The notes: generated by a model from the letters alone, not told the origin. DNA of 64,000 nucleotides from Hyalangium versicolor (GCF_020103695.1 NZ_JAHXBF010000004.1:512279-576278); one strand, 5' to 3'. Shown: positions 44,801-53,648, counted from the first letter of the stretch. Program-made: numbers and translations.

Positions 44801-45055
44801 GAAGTTCTCCGGAAGCTCGAGCGGCAGGTCGCGACGCACGAAGGCGTATCCAGCGGACGGACCGAGATCAAAGGACATCCGGAGCGCACCGCCCTCCGCA
44901 CCCGGCACCGGCGCTTTCGACACAGAGACACCATCCGATGCCGCGGTTCGCCAAGGGCTGATGTCATCAAAGGCGTCGAGCACCCTCGGCGCGAGAGGAT
45001 CCGGCGCGGCCGCGGTGAGGAGGAGTGCCGCAGTGGCTGCGACGCTGCGCGCCAT
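41900..45055 (-). CDS. exported discoidin plus (alpha/alpha)6-toroid glycosidase-like protein
   Basis: A 1051-residue exported protein. The ATG at 45055 has AGGGGGT 7 bases upstream and opens a signal peptide (MARSVAATAALLLTAAAP). An N-terminal carbohydrate-binding-like beta domain (about 20-170) precedes an F5/8 type C/discoidin domain (about 185-310, VTAWRSPASARETQELTLDL). A large beta domain then leads to a toroid (about 600-960) with SYARSWIRDGAMIAEALLRL, the Trp-x-Arg-Asp pattern seen in GH15/GH63/amylo-1,6-glucosidase-like enzymes, then VPENDSHGEFIHLAAEVWRY and SYWDDFWTLRGFEDAV. I cannot assign a GH number. It is divergent from lacI; twin operators lie 92 bp upstream. Confidence 0.88.
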   Translation of the reverse strand: MARSVAATAALLLTAAAPDPLAPRVLDAFDDISPWRTAASDGVSVSKAPVPGAEGGALRMSFDLGPSAGYAFVRRDLPLELPENFELAFAVRGEAAPNNLEFKLTDATGENVWWHVRRDFRVGREWSEVRIKRRQISFAWGPLADKTLRRAAAIEFVVSAGSGGGAGWIEIDQLRIRSLPAEGGEPPPIIAHATSADELAPLVVDGDPVTAWRSPASARETQELTLDLGRMREFGGLTLTWVSGMHARDYELELSDEGSRWRFLRRVRGGDGGEDPIMATESEARFIRIRMRNPSGQEFGLADLRVEPLSFGADANSFLMALSRQAPRGLHPRGFAGEQSYWTLMGVKGGGDGALMSEDGAVELGRGGPSIEPFVIDEKGITSWADAEIKHHLADDSLPMPSVQWTRPSWQLTARAFVAGERGKDRLVVRYTLKNLTREPLSLRLALAVRPLQVNPPTQFLSTQGGVSPIHRMTWDGAVMSADGRRIIPLQRPDMAGTSTFDGGSYPQRLMRTDAAGERAVEDETGLASGVLAYAVALPPLGEKHFGIVVPLTGDAPALPPRAPERWLDEEEARVAAFWRKELSLSRVDAAGGGREVTNALRTALAHILIMQDGPILRPGARSYARSWIRDGAMIAEALLRLGHSEEAKGYLRWYATHLFANGKVPCCVDARGADPVPENDSHGEFIHLAAEVWRYTGDRALLQAVWPKVEAAARYMNQQRLSERVPSHLETPERRNLFGLMPPSISHEGYSAKPAYSYWDDFWTLRGFEDAVMLATTFGDAQTRERLAAQRDEFRGDLLASLRMTSLRFDIPYLAGAADLGDFDATSTTIALSPGGLRRQLPVELLEGTFERYWQNFTARRDGTASWKDYTPYEWRVVGAFVRLGNRERARQALDFFMGDRRPLAWNQWAEVVGREPREPRFIGDMPHGWVASDFIRSALDLFVYERRDDDALVIAAGVPESWLRGDGVRIENQRTPWGTLSLSMKAEGDRLTLRLQGMARPPGGFILPADLFGPSEALVDGRRVKWTGAELQIARAPATIVLIRREAGR

Positions 45056-45146
45056 CACGGTACCCCCTGCGTTGAGAGCTTTCGTCATGAGCGGTCGCGG
45101 AGTCTCGCTCACACCGCGAGGCCTCATCACGCCGCGCAGCGTCATC

Positions 45147-45160
45147 GAGAAAACGTTTAC
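45147..45160 (+). promoter_or_regulatory. LacI-type operator, copy 1
   Basis: GAGAAAACGTTTAC with the palindromic core AAACGTTT, matching the general LacI/CcpA operator form with a central CG. It is identical to the second copy 21 bp downstream, so both lie on the same face of the helix. It sits between lacI and the divergent glycosidase-like gene and probably serves both. Confidence 0.75.
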
Positions 45161-45167
45161 GCCGAGG

Positions 45168-45181
45168 GAGAAAACGTTTAC
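45168..45181 (+). promoter_or_regulatory. LacI-type operator, copy 2
   Basis: Second exact copy of GAGAAAACGTTTAC, ending at the base before the lacI start codon. Binding here would block lacI transcription or its ribosome site directly, so autoregulation is likely. The regulator's recognition helix is in DVARKARVSIASVSRVMNG. Confidence 0.75.
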
Positions 45182-46264
45182 ATGACTGATCAGCTCATGG
45201 CCCGGCTCGAGCGCAACAGCTCACAACCCAGCATCAGGGACGTGGCTCGCAAGGCCCGCGTCTCCATCGCGTCGGTGTCACGCGTCATGAATGGCCATGA
45301 CACCGTGGGCGCGGAGACGCGCGAGCGCGTGCTGGCGGCGGTGCGTTCCCTCCACTACGTGCCGCACAGCGGGGCGCGCAGCCTGGCCACCCAGCGGACG
45401 AATGTCATCGGAGTCCTGCTGCCGGATCTGCACGGAGAGTTCTTCTCGGAGCTCATCCGAGGCATCGACGCTGTGGCACGCCAGCAGCGCCTGCAGCTCC
45501 TGCTGTCGAGCACGCACGGGGACGCGGCGGAGCTCGCAGTAGCCATCCGTACCATGCGCGGCCGGGTGGATGGCCTCCTCGTCATGTCTCCGCATGTCGA
45601 TGCCACGCTCCTGGACAAGAACCTGCCGGGCGGCCTGCCCATCGTGCTCCTCAACAGCCCGCTGGAGGACACCCGGCATTCGACGCTGACCATCGACAGC
45701 TACCGCGGTGCACGTGCCATGGTCAGACATCTGATCAAGTGCGGTCACCGGCGCATCGCTCACGTGGCGGGGCCGGAGCTCAACCTCGACGCCCAGGAGC
45801 GCCTGCGCGGTTATCGCGACGAGATGTCCTCCGCGCAGGCACGGGTCGCGCCGCAGGTACTGCCGGGAGATTTCAGCGAGAAATCGGGCTACCTCGCCGG
45901 GCGGCGCCTCTCGGCCCAGCCCGAGCGCCCGGATGCAGTCTTCGCCGCCAACGATGTGATCGCCGTGGGGTGCATGGTCGCCTTCCGGGAGGCTGGTCTG
46001 CGCGTCCCCGACGACATCGCCGTGGCGGGGTTCGACGACATTCCACTCGCCTCGCTGGTCAGCCCCGCGCTGACCACGGTGCGCGTCCAGATCGCGGATC
46101 TCGGCCGGTCCTCGTTGGAGCAGCTCCTGCTCAGCATCGAGAGCCCGGAGAAGTCCCGACCCGTGTCGCGCACGTTGGTGCCCGAGGTGATGGTTCGCGA
46201 GTCTTGCGGCGCCGAGAAGCCGCTCAAACGACGCTCCCGGCGTCAAGCAGTGGAGTTGCCATGA
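45182..46264 (+). CDS. LacI-family transcriptional repressor of the glycan locus
   Basis: A 360-residue LacI/GalR protein. The HTH and hinge (about residues 17-75) read SIRDVARKARVSIASVSRVM, then NGHDTVGAETRERVLAAV and LHYVPHSGARSL. The effector domain follows (about 76-345) with NVIGVLLPDLHGEFFSELIR, LIKCGHRRIAHVAG, PDAVFAANDVIAVGCM and VAGFDDIPLASLVSP. The start at 45182 abuts operator copy 2; the open frame extends far upstream, antisense to the glycosidase gene, without coding sense. Its stop overlaps the receptor gene start (ATGA). The ligand is probably a sugar released by the locus. Confidence 0.94.
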   Translation: MTDQLMARLERNSSQPSIRDVARKARVSIASVSRVMNGHDTVGAETRERVLAAVRSLHYVPHSGARSLATQRTNVIGVLLPDLHGEFFSELIRGIDAVARQQRLQLLLSSTHGDAAELAVAIRTMRGRVDGLLVMSPHVDATLLDKNLPGGLPIVLLNSPLEDTRHSTLTIDSYRGARAMVRHLIKCGHRRIAHVAGPELNLDAQERLRGYRDEMSSAQARVAPQVLPGDFSEKSGYLAGRRLSAQPERPDAVFAANDVIAVGCMVAFREAGLRVPDDIAVAGFDDIPLASLVSPALTTVRVQIADLGRSSLEQLLLSIESPEKSRPVSRTLVPEVMVRESCGAEKPLKRRSRRQAVELP

Positions 46265-49173
46265 ACAGGAAGCAAGGCAGCAGAGTCGAGCGGATGTGGA
46301 GCGTGCTGGGGGTGGCCGTGTTGCTGGCGGCGATGCCGGCGCTCGCGCAGAAGACGACTGCGACCATCCGGGTGGAGCTCAGCTCGAGCAGCGGGACGAC
46401 CACTGGTACGACAGTGGCCGCAGTGAATACGGACAACGGCGCCTCGGCCAAGGGCACCCTGCGCGCGGATGGTTCCTATCTGCTGACGGGCCTGGCGCCT
46501 GGTGAGTACGTGATCACCGCGACTGTGCCTGGCGGCAAGGAGGTGGACCGCTCGGTGACTTTGCAGGTCGGCCAGACGGTGGACCTGAAGATCAACCTCG
46601 AGGAGGAGGTCGCGCTCGATCTCGGCCAGGGCGAGACGCTCGTCGTGCAGGGCAAGACGACGGAGAGCTCGACGGCCGAGGTCGCCACCAACGTCAGCCG
46701 CGAGGAGATCGAGAATCTTCCCCAGGGCAACCGCAACTTCCTCAACTTCGCGGCGCTGGCGCCGGGCGTCCGACTCTCCAACGACGAGTTCAAGAAGAAC
46801 TACTCCTCCGGCGCGCTCGACGCCAGCAACACCAACGTCTTCGTGGATGGAGTGAGCCTCAAGAACAACGTCATCGAGGGCGGAGTGGTGGGGCAGGACT
46901 CGAGCCGCGGCAACCCCTTCCCCCAGCTCGCGGTGAGCGGCTTCCGGGTGATCAGCCAGAACTACAAGGCAGAGTACGAGCAGGCCAGCGGCGCCATCAT
47001 CTCGGCCATCACGCGCTCGGGAGGAAACGAGTTCCACGGCGACCTCTTCCTCTCCTACCAGAACAAGAACCTGGCGGCCCGGAACTACTTCGACGTGCAG
47101 CGGGGCTCCCTGGAGCGGCCGGATCTGCTGCGCTCCCAGTTCGGGGCCGCGATCGGCGGGCCCATCGTGAAGGACAAGCTGCAGTTCTTCGCGAGCTACG
47201 AGGGCAACATCCAGGATCGCTCGAACCTGGTGTCCATGGGCAACCCCACGGAGGAGAACCGGAGCCGGTTCGGCGAGTTCGAGGGCCGGTTCACGAGCCC
47301 CTTCCGCGAGCACCTCGGCTTCGGGAAGCTGACCTGGCGACCGGCCGGCAACCAGACCGTGGATCTCAGCGCCAGCCTCCGCAGGGAGACGGACATCCGC
47401 AGCTTCGGGAACCTGGTGGCGTTCGAAGGCGCGGAGAACGTGCGGAACAACGTGCTCACCGCCTCGGCCCGGCACCAACTGCGGCTGGACTCGCTGACGA
47501 ATGAAGCCACCTTGCAGTACCTGGACTCGCAGTTCAACCCGACCTCCTCCAACCCCGGATTGATCGGACGGGACTACACGGGCGTCATCCGGCTGGGAGG
47601 CCGCGACACCACCCAGGACATCCGCCAGAGGGCGTTCACGCTTCGCAATGACCTGACGTTCGCGAACTTCGAGTGGGCTGGCCAGCATGTGGTGAAGACC
47701 GGCGCCAAGGTCTCCTTCCAGAAGTATCAGATTGAGCGCTCGCTCTTCGGCAACCCGGTCTTCCGCTACCGAGAGGACTCCGCCAACAACCTCAGCTACG
47801 ACTTCCCGTTCGAGGCCTCCTATGGCGTGGGCGACCCGCTGATGGCGGCCAACAACACGCAGTTCGGCGTGTACGCCCAGGATGACTGGGAGATCGCCCG
47901 GCGACTCACCGTGAACGTGGGCCTGCGGTGGGATGTGGAGACCCATCCCCTGAACAACGACTATGTGACGCCCGACGATGTCCGCGCGGCGGTGGAGGAG
48001 CTCGCGCGCCTGGTCGAGCCCACGAACGGCCCCGACTTCTTCCGGGTCGACAACTACATCACCGACGGCCACCAGCGCCCCATCTTCCTGGGAGCGGTGC
48101 AGCCACGGCTCGGCGTGGCGTTTGACGTGCAGGACAACGGACGCACGGTCCTCTTCGCGGGCGCTGGGCGCTACTACGACCGGACGCTGTTCAACACGGC
48201 GGTGGATGAGCAACTCCGCCTGCGGTACCAGGTCCGCAGCTTCCAGTTCTCGCAGGATGGCACGCCTCGCAACGGGCAGCCGACCATCGCCTGGCGGCCC
48301 GAGTACCTGAGCAAGGAAGGCCTCGACACGCTGATCAACCAGGGCGTGGCACCGGCTCCGGAGATCTACCTGCTCGAGAACGACACCAAGCCTCAGTTCA
48401 GCGATCAGTTCAGCGCGGGTGTCCGGCAGCAGGTCGGCCCCATCAACACCTCGGTGACGCTCACGTACATCCACAGCCAGAACGGCGTCGGCTTCTATCC
48501 CGCGAACCGCCGGTCGACCGGTACCCGTGACTTCATCCCGACGCCGGGCGGCTTCGGCAACGTCATCATCTCCGTGGATGACCGGACCTCGAGCTACAAG
48601 GGCCTGCAGGTGTCCGCGGAGAAGCGCTACTCGAACGAGCTCTCGAAGTGGGGCATCCAGTGGGGCGCGTCCGTGGCGTACACGCTGGGCTACGCCCGGG
48701 AGCGCGGGTCGACCTTCAACTTCGACTACCCCACCGTCAAGGACAGCCCGTGGGCGCCCACCGCGACCGATGAGCGTCACCGGCTGGTGCTCTCCGGCAT
48801 CGTAGGGCTGCCGCTGGAGTTCAAGCTGTCCACGTTGATCACGCTCGGCTCCGGCCTGCCCTACAACATCTCCGATGCCTCCAACGGCTTCGGGTCTCCC
48901 GATTTCGTGTTCCGCCCCAACGGCGGCCGTGCGGATGGCTTCATCCAGTTCAGCCAGGTGGATCTCCGGCTGGCGAAGGACTTCACGATCTCCGAGGGGC
49001 AGAAGATCAGCGCCTTCGCCGAGTGCTTCAACCTCTTCAACGCGAAGAACTTTGGCGGATATGACGGCTTCATCCCGCCGTCGGCCGAGCCGGCGAACCC
49101 GAAGTTTGGTGAGCCCTCGAGCCTGGTGGGCCCGCCGCGCAACTTCCAATTCGGCATGGGCTACAGCTTCTGA
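46261..49173 (+). CDS. TonB-dependent outer-membrane receptor (Oar/SusC-like)
   Basis: A 970-residue outer-membrane transporter. Signal peptide MWSVLGVAVLLAAMPALAQ after a short basic start. A carboxypeptidase-regulatory-like beta domain (about 30-115, GSYLLTGLAPGEYVITATVP) precedes the plug (about 125-250, containing NLPQGNRNFLNFAALAPGV and NTNVFVDGVSLKNN). A long 22-strand-type beta barrel runs to the terminal Phe (FQFGMGYSF), the usual signal for barrel insertion. It should import an oligosaccharide too large for porins with TonB energy. It overlaps the lacI stop by 4 bp, so its expression is tied to the repressor. Confidence 0.94.
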   Translation: MNRKQGSRVERMWSVLGVAVLLAAMPALAQKTTATIRVELSSSSGTTTGTTVAAVNTDNGASAKGTLRADGSYLLTGLAPGEYVITATVPGGKEVDRSVTLQVGQTVDLKINLEEEVALDLGQGETLVVQGKTTESSTAEVATNVSREEIENLPQGNRNFLNFAALAPGVRLSNDEFKKNYSSGALDASNTNVFVDGVSLKNNVIEGGVVGQDSSRGNPFPQLAVSGFRVISQNYKAEYEQASGAIISAITRSGGNEFHGDLFLSYQNKNLAARNYFDVQRGSLERPDLLRSQFGAAIGGPIVKDKLQFFASYEGNIQDRSNLVSMGNPTEENRSRFGEFEGRFTSPFREHLGFGKLTWRPAGNQTVDLSASLRRETDIRSFGNLVAFEGAENVRNNVLTASARHQLRLDSLTNEATLQYLDSQFNPTSSNPGLIGRDYTGVIRLGGRDTTQDIRQRAFTLRNDLTFANFEWAGQHVVKTGAKVSFQKYQIERSLFGNPVFRYREDSANNLSYDFPFEASYGVGDPLMAANNTQFGVYAQDDWEIARRLTVNVGLRWDVETHPLNNDYVTPDDVRAAVEELARLVEPTNGPDFFRVDNYITDGHQRPIFLGAVQPRLGVAFDVQDNGRTVLFAGAGRYYDRTLFNTAVDEQLRLRYQVRSFQFSQDGTPRNGQPTIAWRPEYLSKEGLDTLINQGVAPAPEIYLLENDTKPQFSDQFSAGVRQQVGPINTSVTLTYIHSQNGVGFYPANRRSTGTRDFIPTPGGFGNVIISVDDRTSSYKGLQVSAEKRYSNELSKWGIQWGASVAYTLGYARERGSTFNFDYPTVKDSPWAPTATDERHRLVLSGIVGLPLEFKLSTLITLGSGLPYNISDASNGFGSPDFVFRPNGGRADGFIQFSQVDLRLAKDFTISEGQKISAFAECFNLFNAKNFGGYDGFIPPSAEPANPKFGEPSSLVGPPRNFQFGMGYSF

Positions 49174-49187
49174 CGAGGAGCCTCCCA

Positions 49188-50660
49188 ATGATGGCATACC
49201 CCGGCCGTCACCCGCTCCTCTCCGCCATGGCCGCCGCACTGCTCCTGCCGAGCGCGATGGCGGGCTGCACCTGCAACAGCCCGAGTCCAGGCTCGAGCCC
49301 GAGCCCGAGCTCAAGCCCGGTCTCGAGCACCCCGCGTGTCTCCTCGCAGGAGCTGTTGGATGATCTGGAGGCGCGGACCTTCCGCTTCTTCTGGGAGACA
49401 GCGAACACAGAGAACGGCCTGATCCCTGATCGCTATCCGAGCCCGTCCTTCAGCAGCATCGCTGCGGTGGGTTTCGGGCTGACGGCGTACGGCATTGGAG
49501 TGGAGCGAGGCTACGTGAGCCGCGAGGCCGCTCGCGACCGGGTGCTCACGACGCTGCGCTTCCTGCGCTCCGCGCCACAGGGGCCCGCGGCCCGAGGCGT
49601 GAGCGGCCACCAGGGATTCTTCTACCACTTCCTGGACATGAAGTCGGGGCACCGCTTCGAGCAGACGGAGCTCTCCACCATCGACACCTCCTTGCTCATG
49701 GCGGGAGTGCTGTTCGTGCAGTCCTACTTCGATGGCGACTCGCCGCAGGAGGCAGAGCTCCGGAAGCTCGCCGATGAGCTCTATCGGAGGGTCGATTGGC
49801 ACTGGGCGCAAGCGCGCCCTCCCTCCATCACGCACGGCTGGTTACCTGAAGCCGGCTTCATGGCCTACGACTGGAGGGGCTACAACGAGGCGATGTTGCT
49901 GGTCATCCTGGCCCTGGGCTCGCCCACGTATCCCGTCGAGCCGGATGCCTGGCAGGAGTGGGTCTCCGGCTACGAGAAGGCGTGGGGCACCTCCTTCGGC
50001 CAGGAGCATCTGCGCTTCCCTCCCCTCTTCGGTCATCAGTACACGCATGTCTGGGTGGACTTCCGGGGCATCCAGGACGACTACATGCGCGGCCGCGGAA
50101 TCGACTACTTCGAGAACAGCCGCCGCGCCACGTATGCCCAGCGCGCGTATGCGATGGCGAATCCCGAAGGCTGGAAGGGATACGGCCAGGACATCTGGGG
50201 ATTGACGGCCTGCGATGGGCCCGCCGATGTCGTGGTCGACAACCAAGGCCAACGTCGCTTGTTTCGCAGCTACGCGGCCCGCGGTCCGGAGCTCCATGAC
50301 GACGGCACGCTGGCACCCACCGCGGCCGCCGCGTCCATCCCCTTCGCACCCGAGATCGCGATCCCAGCGGTGGTGGAGATGCATCGCCAGTATGGCGGGC
50401 ACATCTACTCCACCTACGGCTTTCTGGACTCCTTCAATCCCAGCTTCTCCTACGAAGTTCCGCTCAAGCATGGCCGCCGGGTACCGGATTTCGGCTGGGT
50501 GGCTGGCGACTACCTCGGTATCGACCAGGGGCCGATCATCGCGATGATCGAGAACCACCGCAGCCAGCTCGTGTGGCGGGTGATGCGCAAGAACCCCTAT
50601 CTCCGCGCGGGCCTCGAACGCGCGGGGTTCAAGGGCGGCTGGCTGGAGGAGAAGCGGTGA
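49188..50660 (+). CDS. GH144-like glucanase lipoprotein (glucoamylase-family, PF10091 type)
   Basis: A 490-residue lipoprotein. The signal peptide ends at SAMAG with lipidated Cys27 and is followed by a Pro/Ser-rich linker (about 30-48). The (alpha/alpha)6 domain begins LLDDLEARTFRFFWETAN and continues with STIDTSLLMAGVLFVQSYFD, YDWRGYNEAMLLVILALGSP, FPPLFGHQYTHVWVDFRG and GYGQDIWGLTACDGP, ending GWVAGDYLGIDQGPIIAMIE. This matches the so-called glucoamylase family now containing GH144 endo-beta-1,2-glucanases (from memory). GAGGAG lies 7 bases before the ATG. Surface cleavage of a beta-glucan before import is the likely role; the gene overlaps the binding-protein gene by 4 bp. Confidence 0.9.
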   Translation: MMAYPGRHPLLSAMAAALLLPSAMAGCTCNSPSPGSSPSPSSSPVSSTPRVSSQELLDDLEARTFRFFWETANTENGLIPDRYPSPSFSSIAAVGFGLTAYGIGVERGYVSREAARDRVLTTLRFLRSAPQGPAARGVSGHQGFFYHFLDMKSGHRFEQTELSTIDTSLLMAGVLFVQSYFDGDSPQEAELRKLADELYRRVDWHWAQARPPSITHGWLPEAGFMAYDWRGYNEAMLLVILALGSPTYPVEPDAWQEWVSGYEKAWGTSFGQEHLRFPPLFGHQYTHVWVDFRGIQDDYMRGRGIDYFENSRRATYAQRAYAMANPEGWKGYGQDIWGLTACDGPADVVVDNQGQRRLFRSYAARGPELHDDGTLAPTAAAASIPFAPEIAIPAVVEMHRQYGGHIYSTYGFLDSFNPSFSYEVPLKHGRRVPDFGWVAGDYLGIDQGPIIAMIENHRSQLVWRVMRKNPYLRAGLERAGFKGGWLEEKR

Positions 50661-51955
50661 CGGAGGCTGGCACAGGATCAACAGGGCCGAGCGCTCGCTG
50701 GCTCTCCGTCGCCGCGCTCGTGTGCGGCGTGGCCGCCTGTGCCAGAGGGGACTCGAACGAGATCGTGCTCGAGTTCTGGGCCATGGGCCGGGAAGGCGAA
50801 GTGGTGGCCGAGCTGACGCGTGGCTTCGAGGCCAGCCATCCAGGGATCCGCGTCAACGTGCAGCAACTGCCCTGGCAGGGGGCGCACGAAAAGCTCCTGA
50901 CCGCCTTCGTAGGAGACGCGACGCCCGACCTGGCGCAGATGGGCAACACCTGGGTCCCCGAGTTCGCCACGCTCGGAGCGCTCGCCGCCCTGGATCCACC
51001 CGTCGCGGCGTCGGCCGTCGTCGAACAGGCGGATTACTTCCCTGGCATCTGGGACACGAACGTCATCGATGGACGGCTCTTCGGCGTCCCCTGGTATGTC
51101 GACACCCGGCTGCTGTTCTATCGGCGCGACCTGCTGGCCCAGGCCGGCTTCGACCACCCGCCCCGGAGCTGGGATGAGTGGCGGGAGATGCTCATCGCCA
51201 TCAAGCGGCTGCCCGGCGCGGAGCACTATTCGATCCTGGTGCCGCTCAACGAGTTCGAGCCACTGCTGCTGCTCGGCCTCCAGCAGGACGAGCCCCTCCT
51301 GCGCGAGGACGGCCGCTGGGGCAACTTCCGCAGCCCGGGCTTCCGGCGGGCCCTGGGCTTCTACCTGGAGCTGTTCGAGAAGGAGCTGGCTCCGCGCGCG
51401 ACCAACACGCAGATCTCGAACGTCTGGAACGAGTTTGCCCGGGGCTATTTCGCCTTCTACATCACGGGTCCCTGGAACATCGGCGAGTTCAAGCGACGGC
51501 TGCCCCAGGAGCTCGCGGGAAGCTGGATGACGGCACCGCTGCCCGGTCCCAGAGGCGCGGGCCTGTCGAATGCAGGTGGCTCGAGTCTGGTGGTGTTCGC
51601 GAACTCCCGGCGCCAGGAGGCAGCCTGGAAGCTCATCGAGTACCTGTCGCAGCCTGAGGTTCAGCGTCGCTTCTACGCGCTGTCCGGCGACCTGCCGCCC
51701 CGACGGTCGAGCTGGGAAGGCTCGGCGCTCAGCGGGGATGTCTACTCCGCCGCGTTCCGGGAACAGCTCGAGCGCGTGGAGCCCACCCCCAAGGTACCGG
51801 AGTGGGAGCGTATCGCCACCGAGCTGAGAATCGTCGCCGAGCAGGCGGCGCACGGAGCCTTGACGGTCGACGCTGCGGTCTCGGAACTGGATGCGCGCGC
51901 CGATCGCATCCTGGAGAAGCGGCGCTGGATCCTGTCACGGGAGGCCGGCCCGTGA
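50657..51955 (+). CDS. ABC sugar-binding lipoprotein (solute-binding family 1)
   Basis: A 432-residue binding protein of an ABC sugar importer. GTG start at 50657 overlaps the previous stop (GTGA), with GGAGGAG upstream. The signal has a lipobox-like GVAAC (Cys28). The mature protein shows the family pattern: IVLEFWAMGREGEVVAELTR, ASHPGIRVNVQQLPWQGAHE, LTAFVGDATPDLAQMGNTWV, GVPWYVDTRLLFYRRDLLAQ and FARGYFAFYITGPWNIGEF. It should hand an oligosaccharide to the two permeases encoded next. Confidence 0.94.
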   Translation: MTEAGTGSTGPSARWLSVAALVCGVAACARGDSNEIVLEFWAMGREGEVVAELTRGFEASHPGIRVNVQQLPWQGAHEKLLTAFVGDATPDLAQMGNTWVPEFATLGALAALDPPVAASAVVEQADYFPGIWDTNVIDGRLFGVPWYVDTRLLFYRRDLLAQAGFDHPPRSWDEWREMLIAIKRLPGAEHYSILVPLNEFEPLLLLGLQQDEPLLREDGRWGNFRSPGFRRALGFYLELFEKELAPRATNTQISNVWNEFARGYFAFYITGPWNIGEFKRRLPQELAGSWMTAPLPGPRGAGLSNAGGSSLVVFANSRRQEAAWKLIEYLSQPEVQRRFYALSGDLPPRRSSWEGSALSGDVYSAAFREQLERVEPTPKVPEWERIATELRIVAEQAAHGALTVDAAVSELDARADRILEKRRWILSREAGP

Positions 51956-52830
51956 AGACCGCGCACGCCGGGTGGGCGTTCGTGTCGCCCGCCCTGTTCA
52001 TGATCGCCGTCTTCTTCCTCCTGCCGGTCCTCGCCGCGCTGGGCCTCAGCCTGACGGACTTCGACATCTACGCCCTGGCACGGCTCGACAACCTTCGCTT
52101 CGTCGGGGGAGACAACTACCTGCGCCTGCTCCAGACGCCGCTCTTCTGGAAGGCACTCGGGAACACGCTCTACTTCGTCGTCGCGGGCGTTCCGCTCTCG
52201 ATCGGAGCTTCACTGGCCGCGGCGTTGCTCCTGCACTCGGCGGTGGCGCGCGGCAAGGCGTTCTTCCGAACGGCCCTCTTCGCACCGGTCGTGACCACGC
52301 TGGTCGCGGTCGCGGTGATCTGGAACTACCTGCTGCACACCCGCTATGGCCTCATCAATGATCTGCTCGGGCGGATCGGCATCCATCCGATCGACTGGCT
52401 TGGAGATCCCCGCTGGTCCATGCCAGCGATCATCCTGTTCGCGGTGTGGAAGAACTTCGGCTTCAACATGGTGATCTTCCTGGCTGCGCTGCAGAGCATC
52501 CCGGAAGAGCTGTACGAGGCCGCGCGGATCGAGGGCGCCACGGGGCTCCAGCAACTGCGCTTCGTCACCCTGCCCTCACTGGCTCCCACGCTGGTGTTGG
52601 TGAGCATCCTGACCATGGCGGGGTACTTCCAGCTCTTCGCGGAGCCCTACGTCATGACGCAGGGAGGTCCGCTGCAGAGCACGACCAGCGTCCTGTATTT
52701 CATGTACGAAGAAGGCTTCAAGTGGTGGAACCTGGGCTCTGCCTCGGCGGTGGCCTTCCTCCTCTTCCTCCTGATGTTTGGCGTAACGGCAGTGCAGTCC
52801 TTCGCCCTTCGCCGCTGGAGCGAGCCATGA
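51952..52830 (+). CDS. ABC sugar transporter permease (MalF type)
   Basis: A 292-residue inner-membrane permease with six predicted helices. The coupling-loop (EAA) motif is ELYEAARIEGATGLQQLRFV followed by TLPSLAPT. The GTG start overlaps the binding-protein stop by 4 bases. It pairs with the next permease. No ATP-binding subunit is encoded in the operon, so a shared MsmX/MalK-like ATPase from elsewhere must energise it. Confidence 0.95.
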   Translation: MKTAHAGWAFVSPALFMIAVFFLLPVLAALGLSLTDFDIYALARLDNLRFVGGDNYLRLLQTPLFWKALGNTLYFVVAGVPLSIGASLAAALLLHSAVARGKAFFRTALFAPVVTTLVAVAVIWNYLLHTRYGLINDLLGRIGIHPIDWLGDPRWSMPAIILFAVWKNFGFNMVIFLAALQSIPEELYEAARIEGATGLQQLRFVTLPSLAPTLVLVSILTMAGYFQLFAEPYVMTQGGPLQSTTSVLYFMYEEGFKWWNLGSASAVAFLLFLLMFGVTAVQSFALRRWSEP

Positions 52831-53648
52831 GGACACGCTCGCGGACCCTGCTGGTGAATGCAGCGTTGCTCGCGGCCGCAGCGGTCAGCCTGGGCCCACT
52901 GGTGTGGATGGTGTCGGTGTCCTTCATGGCCCCGGGAGAGGCGAGCAGCACTCCCACACCACTGCTCCCTCGCGCCGCCACGCTCGAGAACTACCACCAG
53001 CTCTTCGCCCAAACGGGGATGGGCCGCAGCTTCGCCAACAGTCTGTTCCTGGCCACGATGGCGACGCTGCTGGCGCTCGCCTTCAACGTCAGCGCGGGCT
53101 ATGCGTTCGCCAAGCTGCGCTTCGCGGGCCGCGAGCGGATCTTCCGGCTCCTGCTGGGGGCGCTCATCATCCCCGGACAGGTCGCCATGATTCCGTTGTT
53201 CCTGCTGCTCAAGCAGCTGGGGCTCGTGAACACGTACCTGGGCGTGTTGCTGCCGTCGGTGGCGAACATCTTCGGCATCTTCCTTGTGCGCCAGTACGCG
53301 CACTCCATTCCAGACGAGCTGCTCGAAGCGGCTCGCATCGACGGAGCGGGCGAGTTCCGCCTCTTCTGGTCGATCGTGCTCCCATCGCTCGGCCCCATCC
53401 TGGTGACCCTGGCGATCTTCACCTTCCTCGGCTCATGGAATGACTTCCTCTGGCCGCTCATCGTGCTCACCGATGACGACCGTCACACGCTCCCCGTCGC
53501 GCTGGCTTCACTGACGCGGGAGCACGTCCAGGACAGCGAGCTGATGATGGCCGGCGGTGTCATCACGGTGCTGCCTGTCCTGGTGTTGTTCCTGGTGCTG
53601 CAGCGCTACTACATCCAGGGACTTCTGGCCGGGAGCATCAAGGGATGA
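52827..53648 (+). CDS. ABC sugar transporter permease (MalG type)
   Basis: A 273-residue inner-membrane permease with six predicted helices and the EAA motif ELLEAARIDGAGEFRLFWSI followed by VLPSLGPI. The start overlaps the upstream permease stop (ATGA). The protein ends YYIQGLLAGSIKG, the standard MalG-type C-terminus (VxGLxxGAxKG form) that contacts the ATPase, supporting use of a shared ATPase. Confidence 0.95.
   Translation: MRTRSRTLLVNAALLAAAAVSLGPLVWMVSVSFMAPGEASSTPTPLLPRAATLENYHQLFAQTGMGRSFANSLFLATMATLLALAFNVSAGYAFAKLRFAGRERIFRLLLGALIIPGQVAMIPLFLLLKQLGLVNTYLGVLLPSVANIFGIFLVRQYAHSIPDELLEAARIDGAGEFRLFWSIVLPSLGPILVTLAIFTFLGSWNDFLWPLIVLTDDDRHTLPVALASLTREHVQDSELMMAGGVITVLPVLVLFLVLQRYYIQGLLAGSIKG

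Noticed and set aside
44480..45181. A long N-terminal extension of the LacI protein
   Set aside because: It is antisense to the glycosidase-like gene and crosses the twin operators; LacI proteins start just before the HTH.
46243..49314. A 1023-codon open frame antisense to the TonB receptor, and similar long antisense frames at 22728-24773 (-) and 34546-36546 (+)
   Set aside because: High GC at third positions keeps opposite-strand frames open. The products have no domain pattern, start signals or sensible composition, while the sense strand encodes clear families.
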